DNA of 64,000 nt from Martelella sp. NC20 (GCF_013459645.1 NZ_CP054861.1:3708001-3772000); one strand, 5' to 3'; numbered from the stretch's first letter, positions 36,861 to 49,113 are shown. Notes: generated from the letters alone by a model not told the origin. Program-made: numbers and translations.

Positions 36861-36890
36861 TGATCCGGACGGAAATCGCGGCCGTAGTAG
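36861..36890 (+). promoter_or_regulatory. Candidate ECF autoregulatory promoter of the sigma gene
   Basis: TGATCC, an 18-bp spacer, TAGTAG. The -35 is identical to that reported for Rhodobacter RpoE targets. It lies upstream of the start I prefer for the sigma gene and would rule out the earlier TTG start at 36851. Confidence 0.55.
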
Positions 36891-36973
36891 CCGGTATGCT
36901 TGAAAGCAATCGCCTCATACCGGTCACCGGTCCGATACCTGCAGCGCCCCGACCAGGGGTTACAGGCCGTGTC

Positions 36974-37567
36974 ATGCGAAAACGGATGCGCACCGGGAAG
37001 GTGAGGAGTTTGGCCGATCTGTCGGTAGAGGAAATGACCCAGTGCCTGAAGCGCGTCGGACGGACGCAGGACATGGCTGCCTATGAGCAGCTGTTCCGCC
37101 ATTTCGGCCCGCGCATTCGCGGCTATATGCTGAAACGGGCCTCGGACCCGGCGCTTGCCGAGGAACTGATGCAGGAAACCATGATGATGGTATGGCGCAA
37201 GGCCAGGCTCTTCGATCCCGAGCGCGGCAATGCATCGGCGTGGATCTTCACCGTTGCGCGAAATGTCAGGGTCGACAGCCTTCGAAAGGCGCGCCGGCCG
37301 GAATTCGACCCGCAGGATCCGGCACTGGTTCCCGACGCGCCCGAAGCGCCAGATGCCCGGTTCGAGCAGGACCAGGATGCAGCGCGGATGCGCGCCGCGA
37401 TCGCCGGCCTGCCGGAGGAGCAGGCCGAGCTTTTGCGGATGTCGTTTTTCGAGGATGTGTCTCACAGCATGATTGCCGAACGGCTGGACCTGCCGCTGGG
37501 CACCGTCAAATCCAGAATCAGAGCAGCATTTTCCAGGCTGCGAGCCGCGCTTGGAGAAAACCGATGA
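36974..37567 (+). CDS. rpoE: ECF RNA polymerase sigma factor (RpoE/ChrR-type, ECF11-like)
   Basis: About 197 residues. Region 2 runs from AYEQLFRHFGPRIRGYMLKR through LAEELMQETMMMVWRKA to WIFTVARNVRVDSLRKARRPE. Region 4 carries SFFEDVSHSMIAERLDLPLGTVKSRIRAAF. The start is uncertain; candidates run from 36974 to 37034, and an upstream TTG at 36851 conflicts with the promoter. The stop overlaps the ChrR-type anti-sigma gene (ATGA), the arrangement of the Rhodobacter singlet-oxygen system. The LRKARRPE segment after region 2 is typical of that subgroup. Confidence 0.88.
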   Translation: MRKRMRTGKVRSLADLSVEEMTQCLKRVGRTQDMAAYEQLFRHFGPRIRGYMLKRASDPALAEELMQETMMMVWRKARLFDPERGNASAWIFTVARNVRVDSLRKARRPEFDPQDPALVPDAPEAPDARFEQDQDAARMRAAIAGLPEEQAELLRMSFFEDVSHSMIAERLDLPLGTVKSRIRAAFSRLRAALGENR

Positions 37568-38244
37568 AGACCGGCACCATCCATCATCATATCAGCGAAG
37601 CGCTTCTGCTCGAATATGCGGCAGGCAGCCTTGAAGAGGGCTGGTCGCTCGCGGTCGCGACCCATCTGGCGCTTTGTCCGCATTGCCGCGCAAAACTTCG
37701 GCTTATGGAAGCGGCGGGCGGCGCGTTGATAGAGGAAGCCGCGCCGGAAACGGCTGGCGTCTCCGAGGATGCGTCATGGGCGGCGCTTGTGGACCGGCTG
37801 AAGACGGCAGACGTCGATACGGGCGTCGCGGCCAAACCGGCATCAGCCGCTTCAGGCGCATTGCTCATACCCGAGCCGCTTCGCTCCTATGTCGGCGGCT
37901 CGCTCAAGGACGCACCGTGGCGTCGTCTCGGGCTCTATGCCCATCAGGCGCAGATTGCGACCGAAGACGAAGACATTCAGGTGCGTCTGCTGAGGGTCGA
38001 TGCCGGCAAGCCGCTGCCCGAACACAGCCATGGCGGCCGTGAACTGACGCTGGTGCTGAGCGGAAGCTTTACCGCCGAAGGCCAGGTCTATGGGCCCGGC
38101 GATTTCGAGGAGGAGGACGACGAGACTGTACATAGCCCGGTCGTCGGTCCCGAATCCGAATGTATCTGCCTTGTCGTGACCGATGCGCCGCTCCGGTTCC
38201 AGAGCCGGTTGATGCGCATGCTCCAGCCGCTTCTGGGTATCTGA
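37564..38244 (+). CDS. chrR: ChrR-type zinc anti-sigma factor with cupin domain
   Basis: 226 residues. The zinc anti-sigma motif H-x3-C-x2-C is at His34-Cys38-Cys41, with His7-His9 available as the fourth ligand. The C-terminal cupin domain has H-x-H-x3-E (HSHGGRE) and a later His in VHSP, matching the second zinc site of ChrR that senses singlet oxygen and organic peroxides. It is coupled to the sigma gene by a 4-base overlap. It should hold the sigma factor inactive until proteolysed. Confidence 0.92.
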   Translation: MKTGTIHHHISEALLLEYAAGSLEEGWSLAVATHLALCPHCRAKLRLMEAAGGALIEEAAPETAGVSEDASWAALVDRLKTADVDTGVAAKPASAASGALLIPEPLRSYVGGSLKDAPWRRLGLYAHQAQIATEDEDIQVRLLRVDAGKPLPEHSHGGRELTLVLSGSFTAEGQVYGPGDFEEEDDETVHSPVVGPESECICLVVTDAPLRFQSRLMRMLQPLLGI

Positions 38245-38253
38245 GGCAAGACG

Positions 38254-38667
38254 ATGAAACGTTCCCTGATCGCCTTCGCGTTTACGGCAATCTGCTTTTC
38301 CGCGCTGGATTTCATCTGGCTGGGCACGGTCGCGTTCGATTTCTACCAGTCCGAAATCGGCCCGCTGCTGCTGCCATCCCCGAACTGGAACGCCGGCCTG
38401 AGTTTCTATTTCATGTATCTGATCGGCATATGCTATTTCGCCGTGCTGCCCGGCGCGAAAGCCGGCGCGGCTCTGAGGGGCCTCGTCAATGGCGCGCTTT
38501 TCGGGCTGATGGCCTATGGCACCTACGATCTCACCAACATGGCGACCCTTGCCGGCTGGTCGTGGACCGTCGTCGCGGTCGATATGGCATGGGGCGCATT
38601 CGCCACCGGGCTGACCGGTTTCGTCGCTTCTGTTGCAACATTGAAGCTCACGCGCCGCCCGGCTTGA
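38254..38667 (+). CDS. DUF2177 family membrane protein
   Basis: 137 residues with four predicted transmembrane helices and the family opening FSALDFIWLGTVAFDFYQSEIGPLL. It lies 9 bases after chrR, so it is co-transcribed with the sigma/anti-sigma pair. DUF2177 is a recurrent member of rpoE-chrR-cfa clusters in proteobacteria. Molecular function unknown. Confidence 0.85.
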   Translation: MKRSLIAFAFTAICFSALDFIWLGTVAFDFYQSEIGPLLLPSPNWNAGLSFYFMYLIGICYFAVLPGAKAGAALRGLVNGALFGLMAYGTYDLTNMATLAGWSWTVVAVDMAWGAFATGLTGFVASVATLKLTRRPA

Positions 38668-38713
38668 CTTTGCCCCTTTCGTGCCGTTTGAAAGGCGCGG
38701 AAGGGTGTCGGTC

Positions 38714-39304
38714 ATGTTCAAGCTGAAAGGCCCCGCGACATCGGAGCGGGAGATCAGGAAAAGCCGCTTTGCCACCATTGCCGCGCCGGTTGACGACGAG
38801 GCCGCGGCAAGGGCGTTCATCGCAGAAAACAGCTTCGCCGACGCCACCCACAATTGCTGGGCGTGGCGCATTGGAACCGAATATCGCTTCTCTGATGACG
38901 GCGAGCCGGGCGGGACGGCAGGAAAACCGATCCTTCAGGCAATCGAGGGGCAGGAGGTCGATTGTGTTGCGGTGTTGGTTTCGCGCTGGTTCGGCGGCGT
39001 GAAGCTTGGCACGGGCGGGCTTGCGCGCGCCTATGGCGGCAGCGCGGCGGAATGCCTGCGGCTGGCCGAAAAGCTGCCGGTGGTGGCGATGACGGCGTTG
39101 GTTCTGCCCGTCGCGTTCTCCGATCTGGCGCTGGTCGTGGCCAGGCTCCAGGCGTTCAAAGGCCTGGTGGTGGGCAGGCGCGATTTTACCGAAACGGGCG
39201 CCGATTTTCATCTGCAGGTGCCGGAAGTGGATGCCCCGGCGCTGGAAGAACTTGTGCGTGAACTGACGAACGGCCGTAGCAACGCCAGATTCGACGAGGA
39301 CTGA
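38714..39304 (+). CDS. YigZ/IMPACT family protein (UPF0029)
   Basis: 196 residues. The conserved blocks FSDDGEPGGTAGKPIL and SRWFGGVKLGTGGLARAYG (about residues 58-115) define the family, which is linked to translation control in eukaryotes (IMPACT). The start at MFKLKGP is preceded by GGAAGGG nine bases upstream. It stands between the stress regulon and a small lipoprotein gene and is not clearly part of either. Confidence 0.88.
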   Translation: MFKLKGPATSEREIRKSRFATIAAPVDDEAAARAFIAENSFADATHNCWAWRIGTEYRFSDDGEPGGTAGKPILQAIEGQEVDCVAVLVSRWFGGVKLGTGGLARAYGGSAAECLRLAEKLPVVAMTALVLPVAFSDLALVVARLQAFKGLVVGRRDFTETGADFHLQVPEVDAPALEELVRELTNGRSNARFDED

Positions 39305-39392
39305 GCGGATTTATCGGCTATGTTCACGGAACTTGCCCCGCGCACCGGCGTTGATACGCTGTCGCTTACTCTCTTCCGCAAAGGTCATATCC

Positions 39393-39728
39393 ATGCGCTC
39401 TGCCCTAACCGTCATCGCCCTTGCAGCCACGCTTGCCGCCTGCACCCAGCGCGCCGATTCGATCGGCGCGATCCCGGTTTCGCCCGAGGAATTCGCCGGC
39501 AGCAGTTGCGAAACGCTTCTGAGCCAGTACGAGGTCGAGAACGCGAAACTGAAGGACCTTGCGCAATTGCAGGACGGCGCGATCGTCGGCGATATGCGGA
39601 TGTTCGGCGCAAGTCTCGGCAGCATGTCGGAAGCGAGCGTGAAGGACCAGGAAACCGCGATCGCCTATGCCAAGGGCCGCGTCAACGCCCTCGACATCGC
39701 GATGCGCCGGAAGAATTGCACGATGTGA
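39393..39728 (+). CDS. Small predicted lipoprotein
   Basis: 111 residues. A signal peptide ends in the lipobox LAAC (Cys17). The mature part is short and soluble, with two other cysteines (SSCETLL and RKNCTM) that could form a disulfide. AAGG ribosome site upstream of the ATG. Not recognised beyond this; a cell-envelope location is inferred. Confidence 0.65.
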   Translation: MRSALTVIALAATLAACTQRADSIGAIPVSPEEFAGSSCETLLSQYEVENAKLKDLAQLQDGAIVGDMRMFGASLGSMSEASVKDQETAIAYAKGRVNALDIAMRRKNCTM

Positions 39729-39888
39729 CGCAATTGCGTTTTCCTGGCCAGCGCGTATAGAAGAGCGAAGCCGATACCCGGATGACGGGAAGGGTTTCGG
39801 TGTATCAGCGTCCCCGCCCGATGCCTGACGGGGACAAGGGGGATTGCCCGGCGCGCGGGCGGTCCGGCGTTTCAGGATTGACCGCACG

Positions 39889-40980
39889 ATGACTTCCGCA
39901 GAAGGGCCGGAAAAACCGGCCCCCGCCACAGGCGGCAACAAACAGCTTCTGCGCATCTGGCTTCCGCTACTGGCGCTCTCCGTCGTTCTCGTGATCATGT
40001 TGCAGCTTGTCGCGCTGCCGGCCTCGCTTCTGCTCGGGCCGATGCTGGCGGCGATCGTGATCGTCTTCACCGGCCGGCGGATCGCCATGCCGCGACTGCC
40101 GTTCAACCTGGCGCAGGGCGTGATCGGCTGTCTGATCGCCCGGACGCTGACATGGCCGGTGCTGCAGGAAATCGGCGCCGACTGGATGATTTTTGCCGCC
40201 GGCGTGCTCTCGGTCGTGTTCGCCAGCATCGCGATCGGCTGGATGCTCGCGCGCTATCAGGTGCTGCCCGGCACAACCGCGATCTGGGGCGCGTTTCCCG
40301 GCGCGGCGAGCGTGATGACGCTGATGTCGGGCTCGTTCGGGGCCGACATGCGGCTCGTCGCCTTCATGCAATATACCCGCGTGGTGATCGTCACTGTCGT
40401 TGCCGCCACCTTCGCGCGGCTGTGGACCGGCGGCACGGCTGAAACCGCGGCACCCATGCTGTGGTTCGCGGAACCGGACTGGTGGTCGCTCGCCCAGACG
40501 CTTGCTCTGGTGCTGATCGGCGTGATGGCCGGAAGGCGCATGCCGATCCCGGCCGGACCGATGCTGGTGCCGGTGATCCTCGGCTCGATCCTCAACGTGC
40601 TTGGCCTGATCGAGATCGAACTGCCGCAGGTTCTGCTTGCCGTCGCCTATGCCACGGTTGGCTGGGGCATCGGCGCGCGCTTCGACCGCGAGGTGATCCT
40701 CCATGCCGGCCGTGCCATGCCGCGGGTCATCGCCTCGATCGTCGCGCTGGTTGCCATCTGCGGCGTGTTGGCCGCCATCCTGGTGTGGCTCACGGGGATC
40801 GACCCGCTGTCGGCCTATCTCGCGACCAGCCCCGGCGGCGCGGATTCGATCGCGATCATCTCCGCCTCCACCGATGTCGACGTCGCCTTCGTGATGTCGA
40901 TGCAGATCGCGCGGTTCTTCTTCGTGATGGCGCTGGGACCGATCCTCGCCAAACTGGTGGCGAAGCACAGCCGGTTCTGA
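39889..40980 (+). CDS. AbrB-family membrane protein (putative transporter)
   Basis: 363 residues with about ten transmembrane helices in two halves. The repeated segments GAFPGAASVMTLMSGSFGAD and LATSPGGADSIAIISASTDVD are the duplicated signature of the AbrB/aminomonooxygenase-named membrane family, which is misleadingly annotated as regulator or ammonia monooxygenase. Probably an exporter or importer of unknown solute. The ATG at 39889 is used; the frame extends 45 bases upstream without homology. It stands alone. Confidence 0.83.
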   Translation: MTSAEGPEKPAPATGGNKQLLRIWLPLLALSVVLVIMLQLVALPASLLLGPMLAAIVIVFTGRRIAMPRLPFNLAQGVIGCLIARTLTWPVLQEIGADWMIFAAGVLSVVFASIAIGWMLARYQVLPGTTAIWGAFPGAASVMTLMSGSFGADMRLVAFMQYTRVVIVTVVAATFARLWTGGTAETAAPMLWFAEPDWWSLAQTLALVLIGVMAGRRMPIPAGPMLVPVILGSILNVLGLIEIELPQVLLAVAYATVGWGIGARFDREVILHAGRAMPRVIASIVALVAICGVLAAILVWLTGIDPLSAYLATSPGGADSIAIISASTDVDVAFVMSMQIARFFFVMALGPILAKLVAKHSRF

Positions 40981-41056
40981 CGCGATTTTGATTGTCCGCC
41001 GCGCGCTGCCGGGTTAGCCTCAGCCAACCAAAAACAGGTGCGACGGAGGACAGATC

Positions 41057-42034
41057 ATGTGCACGCGGATTTTCTACGAGACCGGAACCTCAACCTACAT
41101 CACCGGCCGCTCGATGGACTGGCGCGACGTGACGATGGAATCCGACCTCTGGGTCTTTCCGCGCGGGATGCCCCGCAATGGCGGGGTGGGCGAGGGCTCG
41201 GCCACATGGACCTCGAAATACGGCTCGGTGATCGTCGCGATCTATAATCTCGCCACCTCCGACGGCATGAACGAGGCGGGCCTTGCCGGCAACATGCTCT
41301 ATCTGGTGGAATCGTCCTATGGCGATCCGGCCGCGCGGGGCAAGCCGCTGATCTCGGTCGGCGCCTGGCTGCAATACATGCTCGACAATTTCGCGACCGT
41401 CGCCGAGGCCGTCGCGGCGATGGCGGATGACCCGCTGACCATCATCAGCGGCGATGCGCCGAACGGCGCGCCCGCCAATGTCCATCTGGCGCTGTCCGAT
41501 GCCGCGGGCGACAGCGCGATCCTCGAATTCGTCGGCGGCAAACTCACCATCCATCACGGCCGCGACTACCGGGTGATGACCAATTCGCCGACCTACGACC
41601 AGCAGCTCGCCATCAACTCCTACTGGGATCTCGTCGGCGGCAGGAGCTTCCTGCCGGGCACGGTCAACGCCGCCGACCGTTTCGCCCGCGCCAGCTACAA
41701 CCTGAAGACCGCCGTACCGCTGAAGGACCGCCGCGCCGCGCTCGCCTCGGTATTCTCGCAGATCCGCGCCATCTCCACCCCGCTCGGCATGTCGGACCCC
41801 GACAAACCCAACATCTCCTCCACCCTCTGGCGCACCGTCGCCGAGCACGAGCACAAACGCTATTATTTCGACTCGGTGATCAACCCGTCGGTGTTCTGGG
41901 TCGATCTGGGGGATTTTGATTTGAGCGAGGGGGCAGCGGCGAAGACGCTGGCGCTGAACGATCCGGCGGTACCGGGTGGGGATGTTGCGGGGCTGATGAA
42001 AGAGGCGACGCCGTTTGAGTTTTTGGTGCCTTGA
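41057..42034 (+). CDS. Linear amide C-N hydrolase (choloylglycine/penicillin V acylase family)
   Basis: 325 residues. The Ntn nucleophile Cys2 in MCTRIFYE becomes N-terminal after Met removal, as in bile salt hydrolase and penicillin V acylase. Asp in SMDWRD, Asn in MTNSPTYDQQL and the Arg in DRFARASYNL are the expected catalytic and structural residues. GGAGGA ribosome site. Family members hydrolyse bile salts, beta-lactam side chains or N-acyl homoserine lactones; which applies here cannot be told. Its stop codon lies inside the left 10-bp repeat of the AT-rich cassette. Confidence 0.88.
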   Translation: MCTRIFYETGTSTYITGRSMDWRDVTMESDLWVFPRGMPRNGGVGEGSATWTSKYGSVIVAIYNLATSDGMNEAGLAGNMLYLVESSYGDPAARGKPLISVGAWLQYMLDNFATVAEAVAAMADDPLTIISGDAPNGAPANVHLALSDAAGDSAILEFVGGKLTIHHGRDYRVMTNSPTYDQQLAINSYWDLVGGRSFLPGTVNAADRFARASYNLKTAVPLKDRRAALASVFSQIRAISTPLGMSDPDKPNISSTLWRTVAEHEHKRYYFDSVINPSVFWVDLGDFDLSEGAAAKTLALNDPAVPGGDVAGLMKEATPFEFLVP

Positions 42035-42040
42035 GCGATC
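42031..42040. repeat. 10-bp direct repeat, left end of AT-rich cassette
   Basis: TTGAGCGATC, overlapping the stop codon of the amide hydrolase, is repeated exactly at 43603-43612. The two copies bracket the change in base composition. Confidence 0.55.
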
Positions 42041-42094
42041 CATCGTGGAGAAGTCTTTGAGATTATTTTCTTGATTTTACCGATTAGAGACTCA

Positions 42095-42117
42095 AAAATC
42101 GTTCGAAATTCGATTTT
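42095..42117 (+). promoter_or_regulatory. Inverted repeat upstream of the P-loop ATPase gene
   Basis: AAAATCG-TTCGAAATT-CGATTTT, with 7-bp arms, ends 15 bases before the ATG and just before the AAAGGA ribosome site. It may be an operator or a leader hairpin. Confidence 0.35.
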
Positions 42118-42132
42118 GACAAAGGACGTGGT

Positions 42133-43566
42133 ATGGAAAATTCAGGTGTATTAAAGGAGATATCTCAATGGTCAATTGAAGCGAAAGATGAGGATAATGC
42201 CGTCTACTTTTTTCATTTTTCTGACGTTTCTGATATCGAAAATGGAAGAAAGAATTATGTGATCGGACGAAAAGGAACCGGAAAAACAGCTATAGCTGAA
42301 TACCTTCACAACGAGAGTAGGTATAATAAATTTACCAGATTGCTCTCTTTTAAAAACTTTCCTTTTAACTCTTTATACAAATACGCCGATAATGATTATA
42401 ATAGACCAAACCAATTTATCACGCTATGGATTTATGTTATTTACCATTATATTTGCTCTATGCTCGCTGAGAACCAGAGGGTCTACAGTAAAGTTGACTT
42501 TGACCTACGGAAATCCTTTGATTTTGACATAAAAGGTGCATTGGTTCGATCGGTAAAAAAAATTACTGCGAGAGGTTATAATGTGAATCTCGCTGGGTTT
42601 GGCGGAGGGATACAGTGCTCAACTGAGGACGGTGAATTTGACTATGTAAAAGCAAATGAAGCTATGAGAGAGTTTATTCTTTCTGTTGCTGACGATAGCG
42701 AGTACTATGTTATTTTTGACGAACTCGACGAGGACTACAGAGATGTCCTTAATCCTGATCGGAAGGACTCTTACTTCGAATTGCTCATCAGCCTATTTAA
42801 AGCTGTCCAAATAATAAGAAGCGATTTTTCGAGCCAGGGGATTAATTTGCGGCCTGTTATCTTTTTAAGGGATGATATTTTTGATCTGTGTAGAGATGTA
42901 GATAGAAATAAATGGCTAGATCGAGCTATTACCCTTAACTGGAACGAGAGGAAGCTACGCGAGCTTATAAATTTTAGGCTTTCAAGGGCGATTAAGAAGA
43001 TTACCGAGAAGGAGGTAGAGATATCGGCTGCTTGGGATCACGTTTTTGGTGTGCGCAATACTCGCTTTAGGCGAAAAGGGTCAGTGGACACCTTTACATT
43101 CTTGACAAGTAGAACTTTTCTGCGGCCAAGGGATGTAATTAGTCACATCAGAGAGTGTGCCAACGTAGCTCTCTTTAATGAACATTTAAAGATTGACAAC
43201 ATTGACATCAAAGGCGCGGGGGCTGCGCACTCCGCTTATATGCGCCGTGAAGTCGTGGATGAGCTGTTTCCTGTTATTGAAGATGTTTCAGAAATTCTTG
43301 GCGTTCTTTCAAAGATAAGAAAGCCCATTTTTACTAGAAAAGAATTTAACGACAGATATCGGGAATACCTAAATCAAAACTCCAACAGCAAAAGAATTCT
43401 AAGTGAAAGTCAAATTTTAAAGATACTTTTTCACTTTAATGTAATTGGAAATATTACGTCAGGAAATCATAGAGTATTCGCATATGAGAGCGAAACAAAA
43501 GTGATGAATATGGATGAAAATATGTGTGTTCACAATGGATTAATACACAGCCTAGACATCGTCTAG
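42133..43566 (+). CDS. P-loop ATPase of uncertain family (Sll1717/KAP-like), AT-rich orphan
   Basis: 477 residues. Walker A GRKGTGKT (45-52); Walker B YVIFDELDED (192-201); RPVIFLRDDIFD (240-251), a likely sensor strand; and RTFLRPRDVISHIREC (327-342), a motif seen in Sll1717-type and STAND-like ATPases. The C-terminal 100 residues look like a winged helix (ILSESQILKILFHFNVIGNI). No membrane helix or nuclease motif is seen. The gene is far more AT-rich than its neighbours and uses codons such as ATA and AGA freely, so it is foreign. Such solitary ATPases often sit in defence islands; an anti-phage role is a hypothesis. No partner gene is present. Confidence 0.75.
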   Translation: MENSGVLKEISQWSIEAKDEDNAVYFFHFSDVSDIENGRKNYVIGRKGTGKTAIAEYLHNESRYNKFTRLLSFKNFPFNSLYKYADNDYNRPNQFITLWIYVIYHYICSMLAENQRVYSKVDFDLRKSFDFDIKGALVRSVKKITARGYNVNLAGFGGGIQCSTEDGEFDYVKANEAMREFILSVADDSEYYVIFDELDEDYRDVLNPDRKDSYFELLISLFKAVQIIRSDFSSQGINLRPVIFLRDDIFDLCRDVDRNKWLDRAITLNWNERKLRELINFRLSRAIKKITEKEVEISAAWDHVFGVRNTRFRRKGSVDTFTFLTSRTFLRPRDVISHIRECANVALFNEHLKIDNIDIKGAGAAHSAYMRREVVDELFPVIEDVSEILGVLSKIRKPIFTRKEFNDRYREYLNQNSNSKRILSESQILKILFHFNVIGNITSGNHRVFAYESETKVMNMDENMCVHNGLIHSLDIV

Positions 43567-43602
43567 ATATATGTCGAATTTCCGAAAATGCAGCTTTGTT
43601 TA

Positions 43603-43612
43603 TTGAGCGATC
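43603..43612. repeat. 10-bp direct repeat, right end of AT-rich cassette
   Basis: TTGAGCGATC, identical to 42031-42040. Composition returns to the local G+C-rich norm within the next 70 bases. The 120 bases from here to gcvP contain no gene. Confidence 0.55.
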
Positions 43613-43732
43613 AAATCAACTATTTCACGCAAGGCTCAAACCCAAACGTTAGGTAGGTGAGAAGGTTGGGCAGTGCGGCTAGACCCGCCCGCTTGTTGCT
43701 GCCGGGGCTAGCCAACTACTTCCCGTTCTCCC

Positions 43733-46596
<2,864 letters not shown>

Positions 46597-46597
<1 letters not shown>

Positions 46598-46962
46598 CAG
46601 GCGATGAACTCCTTGTAGGCCGCTTCATCCATCAGCGCGTCGGCATCGGCGGGGTTTGCAAGCTTCAGCCTGAAGAACCAGCCATCGCCCATCGGCGCGG
46701 AGTTGACCAGTTCCGGATTGTCGACGATCGCCGGGTTGACCTCGGTGATCTCGCCATCGAGCGGGCAGAACACATCGGAAGCGGCCTTGACCGATTCGAC
46801 GGTCGCTGCGTCGTCATTCTTCGCGAAGGTCGCGCCGACCTCGGGCAGTTCGACGAAAACGAGGTCGCCGAGCTGCTCGGCGGCGTGCGCCGTGATGCCG
46901 ACGGTGGCGACATCGCCCTCGATTTTCAGCCATTCATGTTCTTCGGTAAATTTGATGGTCAT
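46597..46962 (-). CDS. gcvH: Glycine cleavage system H protein
   Basis: 121 residues. The lipoylation site is Lys59 in [13 protein letters not shown]. It carries the aminomethyl intermediate between P, T and L proteins. It lies 12 bases after gcvT, and its last base is shared with the first of gcvP. Confidence 0.96.
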
Positions 46963-46974
46963 GTTCCCGCTCTC

Positions 46975-48111
<1,137 letters not shown>

Positions 48112-48188
48112 GAGTTTGCCTCCGGATTGCGTTTATGGAAAAACGCCGGCTCAAGGGTTGGCGTTCCGAAGAACGCCCAGCGAATGAG

Positions 48189-48356
48189 CCCCCTCTGTCC
48201 CGTGTGCCTGAGATTATTATCCCTTCGGCCAGCCACAGCACGTGAAATGCCGTGACCTTGTCTCCAGAGTTTAGAACCTCGCGCTGGTCCTTTTGCCTGA
48301 GAGTTTCCGGGGCGGTTGCTCCTTCGGCACCACGAGAATGTGGTTTCTCCCAGCAC
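48189..48356 (-). promoter_or_regulatory. Tandem glycine riboswitch upstream of gcvT
   Basis: On the minus strand the first aptamer starts GCTGGGAGAAACCAC, contains GCCGAAGGAGCAA and CTCTCAGGCAAAAGGAC, and the second repeats GCCGAAGGGATAATAATCTCAGGCACACGGGACAG. Both copies of the GCCGAAGG...CTCAGGC core are the glycine aptamer signature. Tandem aptamers activate gcv expression when glycine is high. The expression platform lies in the roughly 75 bases between this and the gcvT start. Confidence 0.92.
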
Positions 48357-48462
48357 GATATGCGTGGATTATCCGGTATGCGGCAGGATTTGCAAGGGGG
48401 AAGGCAATTCGCGACTGCAAAATCCACCGGCCAGACATTTTCTCCATCATCTTCGGTGAGTC

Positions 48463-48535
48463 ATGCTCGTGCTTGACACGAGCATCCAGGCGACACGGGG
48501 AATGCTGCCTGGACCCTCGGGTCAAGCCCGAGGGT
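48463..48535. repeat. Pair of palindromic intergenic repeat units
   Basis: Two perfect hairpins lie in tandem: ATGCTCGTG-CTTGA-CACGAGCAT (48463-48485) and ACCCTCGGG-TCAAG-CCCGAGGGT (48513-48535). Both are built around a TTGA/TCAAG loop. This form resembles the short palindromic intergenic elements scattered through rhizobial genomes. The region between the riboswitch and ratA (about 310 bases) holds no gene. Confidence 0.6.
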
Positions 48536-48666
48536 GACCCGAAAGGGCGGGGATGGCGGCGAAGAACCGCGCTGTCGCGCCTTGAACAAGCTTTGCAGTC
48601 TTCAAACTTCGCCATCCCGAAACGAAAGACTTGCCATCTGCGCCCTGCCACATTAGCTGAAACATC

Positions 48667-49113
48667 ATGCCAGAGTTTAACACAACCCGTCACGTCAATC
48701 ATTCCGCCGATCGCATGTTTGATCTGGTTGCCGACGTCGAACGCTATCCGCAATTCCTGCCGCTTTGTGAGGCGCTGACCGTCCGCTCGTCGCGCGAGAA
48801 GGACGGCAAGACGCTGCTGATCGCCGACATGACCGTCGGCTACAAGGGCATCCGCGAAAGTTTCACCACCCAGGTGCTGCTGAACCAGGCCGAGCGCAAG
48901 ATCGATGTCAGCTATGTCGACGGTCCGTTCCGTTTTCTCGACAATCGCTGGCGGTTCGAGCCGGAAGGCGAGGGCGCCTGCGCGATCCGGTTCTATATCA
49001 ATTACGAATTCAAGAACCGGATTCTGGGCGCGATGATGGGATCGATGTTCGAGCGGGCGTTCCGCAAGTTCTCGGAAGCGTTCGAAACGCGGGCCGATGA
49101 AATCTACGCCTGA
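48667..49113 (+). CDS. RatA/COQ10-type START domain protein
   Basis: 148 residues of the SRPBCC fold: VNHSADRMFDLVADVERYPQFLPLCEA at the N-terminus and GPFRFLDNRWRFEP in the middle are hallmarks of the COQ10/RatA family. In mitochondria and many bacteria it binds coenzyme Q or a precursor. The toxin name RatA is inherited from E. coli and there is no antitoxin partner here. Convergent with pncC, with a 10-base overlap of the two 3' ends. Confidence 0.88.
   Translation: MPEFNTTRHVNHSADRMFDLVADVERYPQFLPLCEALTVRSSREKDGKTLLIADMTVGYKGIRESFTTQVLLNQAERKIDVSYVDGPFRFLDNRWRFEPEGEGACAIRFYINYEFKNRILGAMMGSMFERAFRKFSEAFETRADEIYA

Noticed and set aside
48667..49113. RatA toxin annotation
   Set aside because: The sequence is a COQ10/START-type quinone-binding protein; no antitoxin lies nearby.
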